From contig NW_004457498.1 of the NCBI RefSeq assembly GCF_000313135.1, positions 8,523 to 41,028 of the forward strand: 32,506 nt of DNA, given 5' to 3'. Under the pieces are notes generated by a model. It was not told the origin of the DNA and did not search any database. It saw only the letters and a program-made list of their open reading frames with translations. The stretch comes from Acanthamoeba castellanii str. Neff. Taxonomy: Eukaryota; Discosea; Longamoebia; Acanthamoebidae. Positions 1 to 9,631 of the stretch are shown here, one piece after another. How positions within the stretch are numbered: the stretch's first letter is position 1; each line of letters starts with the position of its first letter. The position numbers were made by a program, and so were the translations under genes.

Positions 1-340
1 TGGACATCGACGTGGCGACCTCGGCGTGTCGGCCGACCTGGACGACCTCTCCGTCTCGGCCAACGCCGGTGACAACGAAGCGTCGGCCAGTGCTGACGAC
101 AACTCGGCCTCGGTCACCACGGACAGCGACAACAACGACAACAATAACGACAATGACGACGACAACGACGTGGACATCAACGTGGGCGACCTCGGCGTGT
201 CGGGCGACCTCGATGACCTTTCAGTCTCGGCCAACGCCGGCGACAACTCGGTCTCGGCCAACGCTGATGACAACTCGGCCTCCGCCTCCACCTCCTCGTC
301 GGCCGCCTCGCTGGCCACTCCCCTTTCCTTCCTCTTCTAA
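1..340 (+). CDS. C-terminal part of a low-complexity Asp/Asn/Ser/Ala repeat protein (partial)
   Basis: This is the 3' end of a gene that begins left of the window and stops at TAA 338-340. It contains two copies of a 171-nt (57-codon) unit with the core GDLGVS-DLDDLSVSANAGDN, separated by a run rich in Asp and Asn, and it ends in a Ser/Thr/Ala tail with no recognisable domain. The acidic, Ser-rich composition with no Lys or Arg in the repeat suggests a surface, secreted or otherwise disordered protein, but no function can be assigned. The first copy lacks one G of the GTGGGCGAC seen at 182-190 (it reads GTGGCGAC at 11-18). Bases 1-12 are therefore in another frame from the rest, through either a real frameshift or a base error. 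Whether the upstream frame joins this one cannot be decided here. Confidence 0.6.
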   Translation, partial: GHRRGDLGVSADLDDLSVSANAGDNEASASADDNSASVTTDSDNNDNNNDNDDDNDVDINVGDLGVSGDLDDLSVSANAGDNSVSANADDNSASASTSSSAASLATPLSFLF

Positions 341-495
341 GAGAGCACGAGAGATTCTCGCTCGTCTATCACACGTGGCTACCCACCATATTTCAACAAC
401 ATCATTTTCTAGATATCGACTTTAAACAGCTTCATACACCGTTACATCTTGGGTTGTTGATCCTTGGCGAGACGACTTCCGGGGCGTTCGCGCCC

Positions 496-1402
496 ATGTC
501 GGCAACAAACAAGGCGACGCCGGCGCCGGCGGCAGCGGCCACGGCGGGTGGTCGACGCATGCCGATGCTGCAGAAGAGTTCGAGCTTCATCCACCGCACG
601 CGCCACCTTAACGATCCGCACAAGAGCGACGCCCGGCACTACTACGTGAGCCACCACGCCGACGGCAAGGCGAAGGCCACGACGCTGCAGCGCCACGGGG
701 TGGACAAGGACATGATTGAGCTGAGCAGGGTGGCCCAGGACGACGCGCTGCGGGAGAAGGAGGACCGGAAGCGGCGCGAGGAGGTCGAGGCGCAGGTGCT
801 GGAGGCCTTCAGGGCGGCGACGGAGGGCAAGCCCAAGCAGGATCCGGCGGCCGAGCGGCGGCTCAAGCGGGACCTGCGCAAGCTGCTGATGCGGCGCAGG
901 AGCTCGGGCCTCAAGAAGAAGCATCTCTCGTTCGATCGCAAGTGGAACGAAGAGTACCAGGCCCTGCTCGATAAGGTACGACACGACACGACACGACACG
1001 ACACGACACGACACGACACGACACGACACGACACGACACGACACGACACGACACGACACGACACGACACACGCACTGACGCACGACACGCACTACAGGGA
1101 ATTTGGAATATGTCTGCCAATGATGCGCAGGAGATTTCCAATTTGATGCACGATTTTGTATTCAATGTGGAGACCTACGCCAAGGTCATCATCAACGAGC
1201 TCAACGTCGACGACAGCAAGTGCGCGCATTCACTTCCCCCCCCCCATTCACACACCTCACGCGCTTCGTTCTTTTAACTCCGACCATTCGCAGGAAAACG
1301 ATCAAGCCCGTCGAAGTGGGCGGCATCGCCGGAGGTAAAAAGTATGTGGTGCAGTTGTGGTCATCCGGATGTCTTGCCTTGCTCGCTCCTACAGAACCTT
1401 GA
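496..1402 (+). CDS. Unrecognised basic/coiled-coil protein, about 236 aa
   Basis: Exons 496-975, 1098-1219 and 1294-1402 give about 236 residues. The start is the first ATG in frame (496); the frame is open upstream only through non-ATG codons. The N-terminus is Ala/Thr-rich, then a long charged helix-forming stretch (roughly residues 70-150, rich in Arg, Glu and Lys) leads into FDRKWNEEYQALLDK. Exon 2 encodes a conserved-looking helix (ANDAQEISNLMHDF...) and exon 3 contains VEVGGIAGGKKY. I do not recognise the family. Intron 1 is largely an ACACG pentamer repeat. The 3' end is uncertain. Read straight on, the gene stops at 1402 and overlaps the tail of the convergent Nudix gene by 14 nt. An extra intron 1342-1394 is possible and would push the frame across the Nudix exon. 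The protein may be a truncated relative of something longer. Confidence 0.55.
976..1097 (+). repeat. Intronic ACACG pentanucleotide microsatellite
   Basis: Intron 1 of the gene at 496-1402 consists almost wholly of an uninterrupted ACACG/ACGAC tandem repeat (about 978-1069, roughly 18 copies). It ends in a degenerate tract and the acceptor ACTACAG. The repeat is open in several frames on both strands and so produces spurious ORFs. The donor GTACG is itself one unit of the repeat. Confidence 0.9.
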
Positions 1403-3064
1403 GCGCCTCAAGCTCCATGGCAATGACTCCCACAGGCGCCACTTGCTCACGCGGGGTGGAATGCGCGAGGGCCACGAGGCGTGCGGCGTTCTCGTTCTCC
1501 AGCGTTCCAGTGGTCGTCATTTCCGCCCACTCCTGCGCGGAGAGCCACTGGGCGCCGCCATGGCTGCTCCAGTCAAAGTCCTTGAACTTCTCGGCCACCG
1601 AGGCGAGGAAGACCACCTGGCAATGCAATGGAGAGAACTGTCATCACGAGCCAGGCGACAACAGAGGCCAGCCTTCAACTTGACGAGGTGGTACCTTGAT
1701 GAACCCGGTGGGGTTGGGGTTGCTGGGGGAATTGGGAGCAAAGTAGTACACCTTGAGCACGCCTTCCATCGCCAGCACGATACCGCCTTTTGTTGAGAGC
1801 GATGATGATTCGTGTTAGCACCATTTCCGCACAAGCACCGACAGAAGAAGTGAAGAAGAAGCACTGATAAGCTCTGCTGCTGCGAGCTTGAACTGGCGCG
1901 GTCTCGTCATAGTCGCAGAGGGGATGTTCCACTTGCCACTCTCTCCCTTCACCGCCAGGTAGCGGCCTGGAGTGGTAACAGAAAGGGTTGGTTAGGCCCA
2001 TCTTGGGTGTTGGTTGGAAGAGTAGTAGCGCAAGCGCAGTTCACCTTGACCATCAGTAACCACGGCCTCAACAGCGGCCACAAGGTTCACCTGCACCTTG
2101 TGGTGGTTCACGGTGCCACTGTCCTGTTCCGCGCACCACAGAGCGTCAGCAACCCGCGCTCGCCTAGGTCATGACGGTGAGTGTGACGTGGCCGAGTACC
2201 TCGGACTCGAGCAGAGAAGTGGGAAAGAGTCGTGTCCCAGACTGCGCCCAGTTGAAGATGGACTTGACCTCTGTTCCATCACACACAAAGCAATGCACCA
2301 TCAGCGTTGGTTTTCATTTTGTGCTGTCCATCAAGGGGATGAGTACCGTGTGAGCGTAGGTTCTTGCCCTTCAACTCTTCGACGGTGAGCCTGCAGGTTA
2401 GCGGCGGTCGTGGTGAGTGAGTGAGGCCCACATCCACAACAGTGGGGATGTGATCCATCCAATGCACTCACCATTTGGCTTCCATGATTTCGTGATCAGG
2501 CACGGTCTTGAGTGGTGTATCGTCGGCGGGCTTGGCTCCATAGATGACACGCAAGCGAGACCCCCTATTTGTTTGGCAACACAGAAGAAGAAATGAGTTC
2601 GCCGCCCCAAAGCTCACTGGCATAAACGTACTTCATGCCAGGCGTGTGCTGAATCCTCAGGATGCCGGTCAGCGTTACGGGAACACCTGAACCATCAGGA
2701 AATGTAGAGTCAATCGGACAGTGGACCCCAAGGGGCTTAGCACTCTAAAATTGTACCGGCCTCTTCCAGAGCCTCTCTGACCGCTCCCGTCTCAAAGCCC
2801 TCACCAGCGTCCACTCTGCACCCCAAACACCAAGCACTGGCCTTAGACCAGCAGTGAATGTGACAATGCTCATCAACAGGCCACCATAGTAGGAAGGTTT
2901 CAAAAAGAAAAAAAGATGATACGTGGGAGGGTGGGTTACCGTCCTGCAGGGAGGTACCACCCATCTCGTTCGTGCGTTGTGGCGAATTTGCCCTCGTCGT
3001 TGCGAAGAACGACCAGCGAGATGAGGGTGGACGAAAAGGCGGGTTCCACTGGGCAGCGCCCCAT
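1389..3064 (-). CDS. Tandem Nudix-domain hydrolase, one active-looking and one degenerate domain, 315 aa
   Basis: Nudix enzymes hydrolyse nucleoside diphosphates linked to another group, using a Mg-binding Nudix box. Ten exons (3064-2940, 2815-2757, 2686-2632, 2564-2472, 2390-2347, 2270-2200, 2123-2045, 1966-1865, 1786-1695, 1616-1389) join in phase to 315 aa. The start is the ATG at 3064, just before the first Nudix strand. Residues 10-150 form a standard Nudix fold: WYLPAGR is followed by a perfect box, G-x5-E-x7-REALEEAGV, at residues 41-63. Residues 155-275 repeat the fold (VNLVAAVEAVVTDGQGRYLAV, GKWNIPS, then a late strand pair), but the box is replaced by AAAELIS and the REUxEE metal ligands are absent. 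The first half resembles NUDT18-like enzymes; the substrate is unknown. It diverges from the JmjC gene across a 124-bp spacer. Confidence 0.85.
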
Positions 3065-3188
3065 AAACAGCCGTGGTCGTCTCCATCTTCGAAATCAAAA
3101 AGTGAAGAAGGGAAAACGAAGAAGTTTGTTTCCAGGAAAATGAAATTTTTTTCTTTTTCTATTTCTTCATCCACTTCGCGGCACGAAG

Positions 3189-6100
3189 ATGAAAAGGAAG
3201 ATCGCACAAGTTGCCGGAGAGGCCAAGTCGCAAGCTTCGGAGCAAAAGAAGAAGCAAGATGCACCCGCACAGGCTTCCGCGGCTGGAGGGTTCACCAAAT
3301 CACAAAAGAAGCGCCAGAGGAAGAAGCAGCGGAGCCAGGAGGTCCAGCAGGCAGCTCCAGCGCCAGCTCCTGTGACAGCTCAGCCGACCAAGCAGGTAGG
3401 ATCGCCTAGAACTCTCTTTACTTTACTTAATTAAACATAATAATTTGCGATTAATCTTCATGTTCGCAGGCCAAGCAAAATGGCGCGAAACAGGGTGCTC
3501 AGCCGCAGCAGGGAGGATCCAAGTCTGAGGCGTGCGAGCCATCGACGCTCTTCGCATCACCCGAGAGCTGTCTGCAGTGGTTGTTGGGATCGAGCATGAC
3601 GATCCAGCGCTTCTTCGCCGAGCACTGGGAAAAGAAGCCGCTGCTCGTGAAGAGGAAGGAGAGGAAGGTAGGCGATGGGAACCGCCTGACGAAGGACCTG
3701 TTCTCCTTCGCCACCTTCGAGCGCCTCTTCTCGTCCAACCGCCCGCTCTTCTACACCAAGAACCTCAACGTGTGCCGCTACGAAGACGGCGAGAAGAAGA
3801 TGCTCAACCCTGAAGGTAGTACGCTCACCACACTACCTGCGATTGCCATCAAGCCATCCATTTTGCTGACTCTGACTCGTTTGGTGCAACGCTGCTCCAG
3901 GTCCGGCTTCGCTCAAGGAGGTGCGCAAGTTCTGGCGTGAGGGCAGCACGTTCCAGTTCTTCCAGCCCCAGCAGGTACAATGACAATGACAACGACCCGC
4001 CGCCAGTCGACGCTGATTGCAGTGGTTGATTTTTGATTTTTCATTGGTCTGTCCTCCATGGTACCCACCAGCACTCGGAGGTGCTGCATCGGATGATTGC
4101 AGGCCTGGAGCAGTACTTTGGCGCACTCGTGGGCGCCAACATCTACATGACGCCGCCCAACGCTCAGGGTCTGGGTACGTTGCAAGGCCCCTGGCCTGTC
4201 GGCAGTGCGCCGACTTGCAGGCGCTCGCTCACGTGTTGTTGCTTCGTACGCGCAGCGCCGCACTATGACGACGTCGAGGTGTTCATCCTTCAACTCGAGG
4301 GCAAGAAGAAGTGGAAGCTCTACTCTCCCCCGCCTTCGGACGAGCTCCCGCGCGAGTACAGCAGGGATCTCGACCAAGACGAGTGCGGCGAGCCGCTGAT
4401 GGAGCTCGAGCTCGAGGAGGGCGACCTGCTCTACTTCCCGCGCGGCACCATACATCAGGTACCTTACACTGCACTACGCTCTCTTGAGGTGCCCATGGGC
4501 ACCCTGCGGTCCAGGGTGCTGACCAAGCTCCCCCACGTTGGTGTCTATGTGTAGGCCTGCACCGGCCCATCTGCCTCTACGCACGTTACCATCTCCACCT
4601 ACCAACGCCACACCTGGGGCGACTTCCTGGCTGTCGCTCTGCCGTTGGCCATCAAGGAGGTACGGTGGACTCACTCGTGTTGCGTACAATACGGAGGTGG
4701 CTGAACTGCATTCCGCGTCGGTGCATTGGTGGTCACTCTGTCTTCGCGCGCCAGGCCATCGAAGAGGATGTGGAGTTCCGGCGCGGCTTGCCGGTCGACT
4801 ACCTGACGTACATGGGCGCCGCCTTCGCCCCCGAGAACGAGGCGGTACAGGGCGAAGCCTCACAGGGCAAGGGCAAGGGCAAGAAAGTACGATTTCGCTC
4901 CCTTTGTACTGCGGTCGTCATGCCAATCCTTAAGCGGTGCGTCTCCGTGGTGCCCTTGAATGCAGGCTTCGAGCGGTAGTAAGGGCCAGGCCGCCAAGCA
5001 GCAGCAATTCGAGTCCAAGATGGTTTCACTTCTGCACAGGTAACTATCAGGCGATGAAAATAGCTGTGTTTTGGCTTCGTCGCTCTGACATTGTTTCTTT
5101 TTCTGGTTTGCTTCTTCTTCGTCCAGATTGAGCGGCCATCTCTTGCTCCACAAGGCGGCGGACATCACGTCGCTGGACTTCGTCAACCATCGGTTGCCCC
5201 CGGCATCGCTCTGCTACGCTGCTCCCCAGGAAGAAGCCCAGGTAACCACACGTGTCGCGCGTCATGTGTCGTGTCTTGATCATCCTCATTAACGAATGCT
5301 TATGGTACGCAGACCAAGAAGGCGACCAAGAAGAAGCAGAGCAAGGAGCCTCAGGTACAAGAGGCGCAAGTTTTGGACGATGACTCTTCCATCAGGTCTC
5401 ACCTCTCTTGTTTAGCCCCCTTCGCGGTTGCACACTCACCTTAACTCGATCAATTTCTGGCGAACACAACAGACTGGCGGAGCCCAACTACATTCGCCTG
5501 GTGGTGGCCACTGCGGAGGATGAAGAGGGTCCCGATGCCGAACAAGGTTCGTCCGTGTTCCCACGCGCATCAGCCCCTTTATCCAAGCTTGGCCCAGTGT
5601 TTAATTCAAATGTACATTGCTGTCATCCTGCAGCTGGCATGCTGCTGGACGAAGAAGCCGGAAGCGAGGAGGACTCTGAAGCCGATGAGGACCAGCCCAA
5701 GAAGGTACGGTCCAGCTCTCGTTTGGAGCCAAACACCATTTACGTTGTCGTTGTTAAACAAGGCGCTGACTATGTTTCCTCACACTCTCGGGCAGCAGGC
5801 AAATGGCCGTTGCAAACAGAAGGTTGACGTGGAGGAAGAAGAAAGTGAAGAGGGTGAAGGGGCTGATGATGAAGACGAGGAAGACGAGGATGAAGGAAGC
5901 GTCCTTCTCTATCATTCGCTTCGCAATCCCGCCGAGTTGCACATGAGCGGCCACCGAAACGAGCCCAGCCTCCTGCGCTTCCCTCTCAACCACCTCCCGG
6001 CCCTCAAGCACCTCGTCGCGGTACGTCTCAGACAGTGCAGCCTCGCCACCAACTCAACTCACGCGTTTGTGTTGCAAAAAGCCATGTCTCATCGCCTCGT

Positions 6101-6247
6101 CCTCCGTGCCTGTGCGTGCAACACCACCAACAGAGTTATCCGTCCTTCGTGCCGGTGGCTTCGCTGCCGGGCCTCGATCCGACGCAGGCGATGCATCTCG
6201 CCATTGCCCTGGGCGTCGAGGACCTCCTGCAGACAAGCAACAAGTGA
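3189..6247 (+). CDS. JmjC ribosomal oxygenase (NO66/MINA family), about 640 aa
   Basis: NO66/MINA proteins are nucleolar Fe(II)/2-oxoglutarate dioxygenases that hydroxylate a histidine of ribosomal proteins; NO66 has also been reported as a histone demethylase. Fourteen exons (from 3189-3395 to 6134-6247) give about 640 aa, close to human NO66. A Lys/Gln-rich basic N-terminus, a likely nucleolar signal, precedes [15 protein letters not shown] near residue 117. The metal site is H246-Y-D248 (in [17 protein letters not shown]) and H310 (PRGTIHQ). The dimerisation region [12 protein letters not shown] follows, and a C-terminal winged-helix-like part ends in [23 protein letters not shown]. Three insertions are unusual: [19 protein letters not shown], and a Glu/Asp tract near residues 537-560. 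The acceptor of exon 13 is either 5799 or 5820, and both are in frame. NO66 fits the length better than MINA53. Confidence 0.92.
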
Positions 6248-6375
6248 AGGGGGGCATCGCGGACATGCTACAGCGCAGCTCGGGTCAAAGATAACAACTT
6301 CTTCGGACTAAAGTTATTTCTGTCTCATGCTGCTTCCTCTTCCTTCTCTCCTCTCTCTCTCTCTCTCTCCTCGCT
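6248..6375. other. Convergent 3' spacer with (CT)n
   Basis: These 128 bases separate the stops of the JmjC gene (+) and the universal stress protein gene (-). They contain a CT dinucleotide run at about 6346-6368. No gene and no AATAAA is seen. Confidence 0.7.
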
Positions 6376-7309
6376 TCAGTCCCTGACGACGGTCACGTTG
6401 GCCGGGCAGTTGTGCACGAGACCGCTGCTGGTCGAGCCCAGAAGAGCCCTGCACCCACCGCATTGGCGGTCAGCGACAGGTACAGAGAGAGCGAAGAAGA
6501 GGCACACGAGCGTCGCACCTTTCGAGAGTGCCGAGTCCCCGTGAGCCGCAGACGATGTTGGAGATGCCGCGCTGCGTGACGGAAAGGAAGCTCATTAGCT
6601 CAGGTTGCGTGCTCGTCCAGTGGTGTGGTGTGGAACAACATACCCTCTGGGCCGCGCTGCAGATGTTGTCGCTCAACTCAGTTGCCGAACGGTAGGGAAC
6701 TGTCATCCACTCACACTTGCGCTGCAGTCACGAGCGTGAGCCAAGGCTCAACGTTAAGCGCCCCCGGGGAGGGGGGCAAGAGAGCAGAGAGACGCACTTC
6801 GTGTTGGCGGCACAGGCGCGCGTAGCGGTGCATGGTCCTTGCGCTCTGCATGAACTCGTAGTCCTCGAAGGCCTTGCGGCGCTGCTTCTCCATCCACTTC
6901 CCTGTATTGCATAATGTTCCGTCGTGTGGGCTGCGAGGCGTGGTGTGTGGTGTGTGTGTGTGTGTTGGTGTGGTGCACAGCGCTGTGCGCTACCTTCACT
7001 GTCCGGCATGGCCTCTACGCGAAACTCGGGCTTGTGCACACCGTGGACCAGCACCAGCGTGTGGTCCTTCGGCAGCTGATCGCACGCCCACTCGAACGCT
7101 CTGCACCCACCGCGGGGTGAGCTCAGGCTAACGTGCACGTCCAGAAAAGAGAAAGGGACTGGGGTTTGCGGGGGGGGGGGAACAGTGCACCTTTCGCTGT
7201 GCTCAGAGCCATCGACCGCTACGATGTGCTCGGGTAGGTTGCGGCTCTCCTCCTTGGCGCGCTGCTTCTCCTCGTTCTCAACTGCTGTTATCACAAGTGG
7301 TACGCTCAT
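6376..7309 (-). CDS. Universal stress protein (UspA family), 177 aa
   Basis: Usp proteins are small cytosolic alpha/beta proteins, often ATP-binding, linked to stress survival. Six exons (7309-7191, 7100-6994, 6901-6798, 6721-6644, 6571-6519, 6448-6376) join to 177 aa. The ATG at 7309 begins a short leader before the first strand, HIVAVDGSEHSERAFEWA, with the usual Asp after strand 1. The C-terminal part has the ATP-binding signature G-2x-G-9x-G-S complete: G145, G148, G158, S159 (NIVCGSRGLGTLERALLGS). This is followed by the last strand NVTVV and then RD. The ATP-binding subtype is therefore likely. Length is typical for a single domain. The gene diverges from the hydrolase gene over 193 bp. 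(TG)n and an 11-G run lie in its introns. Family assignment is secure; the physiological role is not shown. Confidence 0.93.
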
Positions 7310-7502
7310 GTTGAAGGTGGTTACTTTCGACTTTGGCCGTGCCTTGCTATCTCTTGTCCAAGGTTGTTGGTGCCCCAGCGATCCGACGGGTGGCGGTTGA
7401 CATTTCCGGCGAAAATGCATGGAGTAAAGGGGTATCAAGGAAAAAGATGAAATAGCAAGGAAATGAGGAGAGAAAAGAAGGTGAAACGAATGTTGGATTG
7501 GG

Positions 7503-9480
7503 ATGGAGCCGGTGGAAGAGCAAGAGAAGCTGAAGGAGGTGGCGGACCAGACAACTGCGTCCTTGCCAACAACGGCGAACGAAATCCAGGTCCTCGCAAA
7601 TGGCGAAGATGAATTGAGCGGGGCATCGTCATCTCCCACGCCCTCGATTCCCGCCGCAGCCGAGGCTGCTGGCCTCCGGCAACGAGCTCCCTCTCGCCGC
7701 CCGCCCAGATCTTCCTCGTCTTCATCTTCCACAGCACGATCTCGGCACAGCCGAGCCAGAAAGAACGAAGCAGATGGCGGCGAGAAGAAGGGCCTAGGGA
7801 CCCGGGTCGGGGGCGCGTTGGCGGACAGCGTCAAGTCAGTCGGAGCGCGCATGTTTCTCATGTGCATCCTCCTCATGGTGGGGCTCGCCATTGCCGCCGT
7901 CACCGCATTCGTACGCGCCTGCTCTCTCGTTTCATGTGCACATCATCCACGCGCTTCGACGTGTACACGTCGGTGGCATCGGCGCTAACGCTGTGCTCGG
8001 TTGGTTATGGCTCGTGCAGGCGTTTTGTTGGGCCTTCTTCCCGGTGGCCACGGCGCCTATCGCGGGCCAGCGCGCCATCGCCTCGCTCGAGACCATCACG
8101 CTCGGAGGTGAGACTCTCATTTTTGGAGTGCTGCAGTCATGGCCATCAGATTTATGTGGTGCGCTGTCGTGGTGTGTGTTGTGGATGCTTGAGCAGGAGT
8201 GGAGCAAAGCATTCTCATAAGGGCCGAAGATGCCTCCAATCCGATCGTCCTCCTGTTGCACGGGGGACCGGGACTTCCGCTGATGCCCTTCCGCTCTGGC
8301 TTTGCTGCACTGGTTCGTTTTTTGCTCTCTCTCTCTCTTCTCTATCCCCCTCGTCGCCTGACCCTCCTCAATATTAATCTGCTGCGTCTTCGACCAACAC
8401 CAGGAAAAGGACTTTGTCGTGGTCTACTGGGATCAGTACGGCAGCGGCAAGAGTTGCGAGTGGTCCACCTTCTTGGTCTCTTCTTCATCGTCATCCTCGC
8501 CTGCCCCAGCGTGGCAGGAGCACGATCACCATCACCGTCATGGCTCATCTGATACCGACGAACCGGCCGACAACGCTGCAGACGGCCAGCGCCAGGCCAG
8601 CGCCGGTCGCACCCCGTGCCGACGCTGCGGGGCGCACAGGTGGGACCGCTTCGGCGACTTTGAAGAGGACGAGCCCGCCGGACCCCAGCGCCGCATCGAC
8701 CTGGCCTCGACTCTGCAGGACACCGAGGAGCTGGTGAGCTATCTGTGCCGTCGATTCCACCAGCGCGCAGTGGCGCTGGTGGCCCACGACTCGGGCAGCG
8801 TGGTGGCCATGCAATTCGCGCGGCAGCACCCGGAGCTCGTTCGCTCGGTCTTCCTGGTGGCGCCGCTGATCGACTTCGGCCGGCAGCACGCGACGGCGCT
8901 CGAGTGGGCGCTTGACAAGGCCCGACGCGAGCGGCAGTACGCACTCCTATCGCAGCTCGAGGCCACCGGCGGCGGCGTGACGCTGCCGCTGGCCAACGCC
9001 ACGCAGCTGCTCAAGCTGCGCCGAGCGGTGGCCGAGCTGGGCGGCGACATGCGCCGGGGCGGGTTCGTGCTCAAGCTGCTGCACCACATCTTCTCGGCCT
9101 CGGAGTACGGTGTGGGCGACAAGCTGACGCTCGTGCCCTGCGGCATCCAGTCCGCGGCCCACCAGTTCAACGACCTGCGGCAGGTCAACCTCACCGAGCA
9201 GGTGCGCGCCGTGGACGTGCCCGTGGCGATGGCCTGCGGCAAGTGGGACAGACTCGCGCCGTGCGCCTTGGTCGAAGAGTACCTCCACGCCCTGCGAACC
9301 ACCGCCGCCGCCTCGGCCCCGGCTTCGTCTCCCTCATCTGCTACATCGACAGAGTCGCCTACGACGGCCCTGCCGCGTGTGCGCGACTTGGTCGTGTTTG
9401 CCCAGTCAGCGCACTGGCCGTTCATCGAGGAGGGCGAGATCTTCGTGGAACGGCTGCGCGAGCACTTGACCGTTCAGTAA
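7503..9480 (+). CDS. Membrane-anchored alpha/beta hydrolase with Asp in the nucleophile position, 562 aa
   Basis: Four exons (7503-7910, 8020-8107, 8197-8312, 8404-9480) join to 562 aa. The N-terminal 115 residues are Ser/Arg-rich and disordered. One hydrophobic segment (about 117-146) is a likely signal anchor, placing the catalytic domain in a lumen or outside. The hydrolase core has the oxyanion motif HGGPG (187-191) and DQYGSGKS, as in proline iminopeptidase relatives. Residues of the elbow read VAHDSGS, where that family has GHSWGS. The nucleophile position is thus D333, with D486 (GKWDRL) and H541 (SAHWPF) completing a triad. An Asp nucleophile is known from epoxide hydrolases and haloalkane dehalogenases, so peptidase activity is doubtful. 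A low-complexity insertion rich in His, Ser and Asp (about 226-280) holds a CxxC pair. The substrate is unknown. Confidence 0.85.
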
Positions 9481-9631
9481 CGTAAGAACACGCAGGCCAA
9501 GGCCGGTGCTCAGTGCAGATGAATGTAGCGAACAAAATGTTCTGTTTTCCAAAAATGGAAATTAAAATATTTACAAATAGAAATTACATTATTTTTGGCG
9601 GATATCAGTGAAAGAGAGAACAAGAGAAAGG
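9481..9631. other. AT-rich intergenic spacer
   Basis: This spacer lies between two head-to-tail genes. Bases 9530-9596 are strongly AT-rich, against the GC-rich surroundings, and include the imperfect palindrome TTTTCCAAAAATGGAAA. It probably combines the hydrolase 3' UTR with the FAM172-like gene promoter. No separate gene is seen. Confidence 0.5.

Noticed and set aside
442..1165. Minus-strand ORFs with a VVSCR repeat
   Set aside because: The repeat is the translated ACACG microsatellite of an intron in the opposite-strand gene.
1675..2001. Minus-strand ORF with unspliced start MGLTNPFCYHS
   Set aside because: It is intron plus the wrong frame of Nudix exon 8; the spliced frame continues the Nudix fold.
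2681..2694. GGGAACACCTGAAC, a partial match to the secreted-gene promoter element
   Set aside because: It lies across a Nudix exon-intron border with no TATA box at the right distance; chance match.
6728..7903. 391-codon minus-strand ORF
   Set aside because: It reads through USP introns and exons in a mixed way and then antisense to the first hydrolase exon. The spliced USP model explains the conserved parts.
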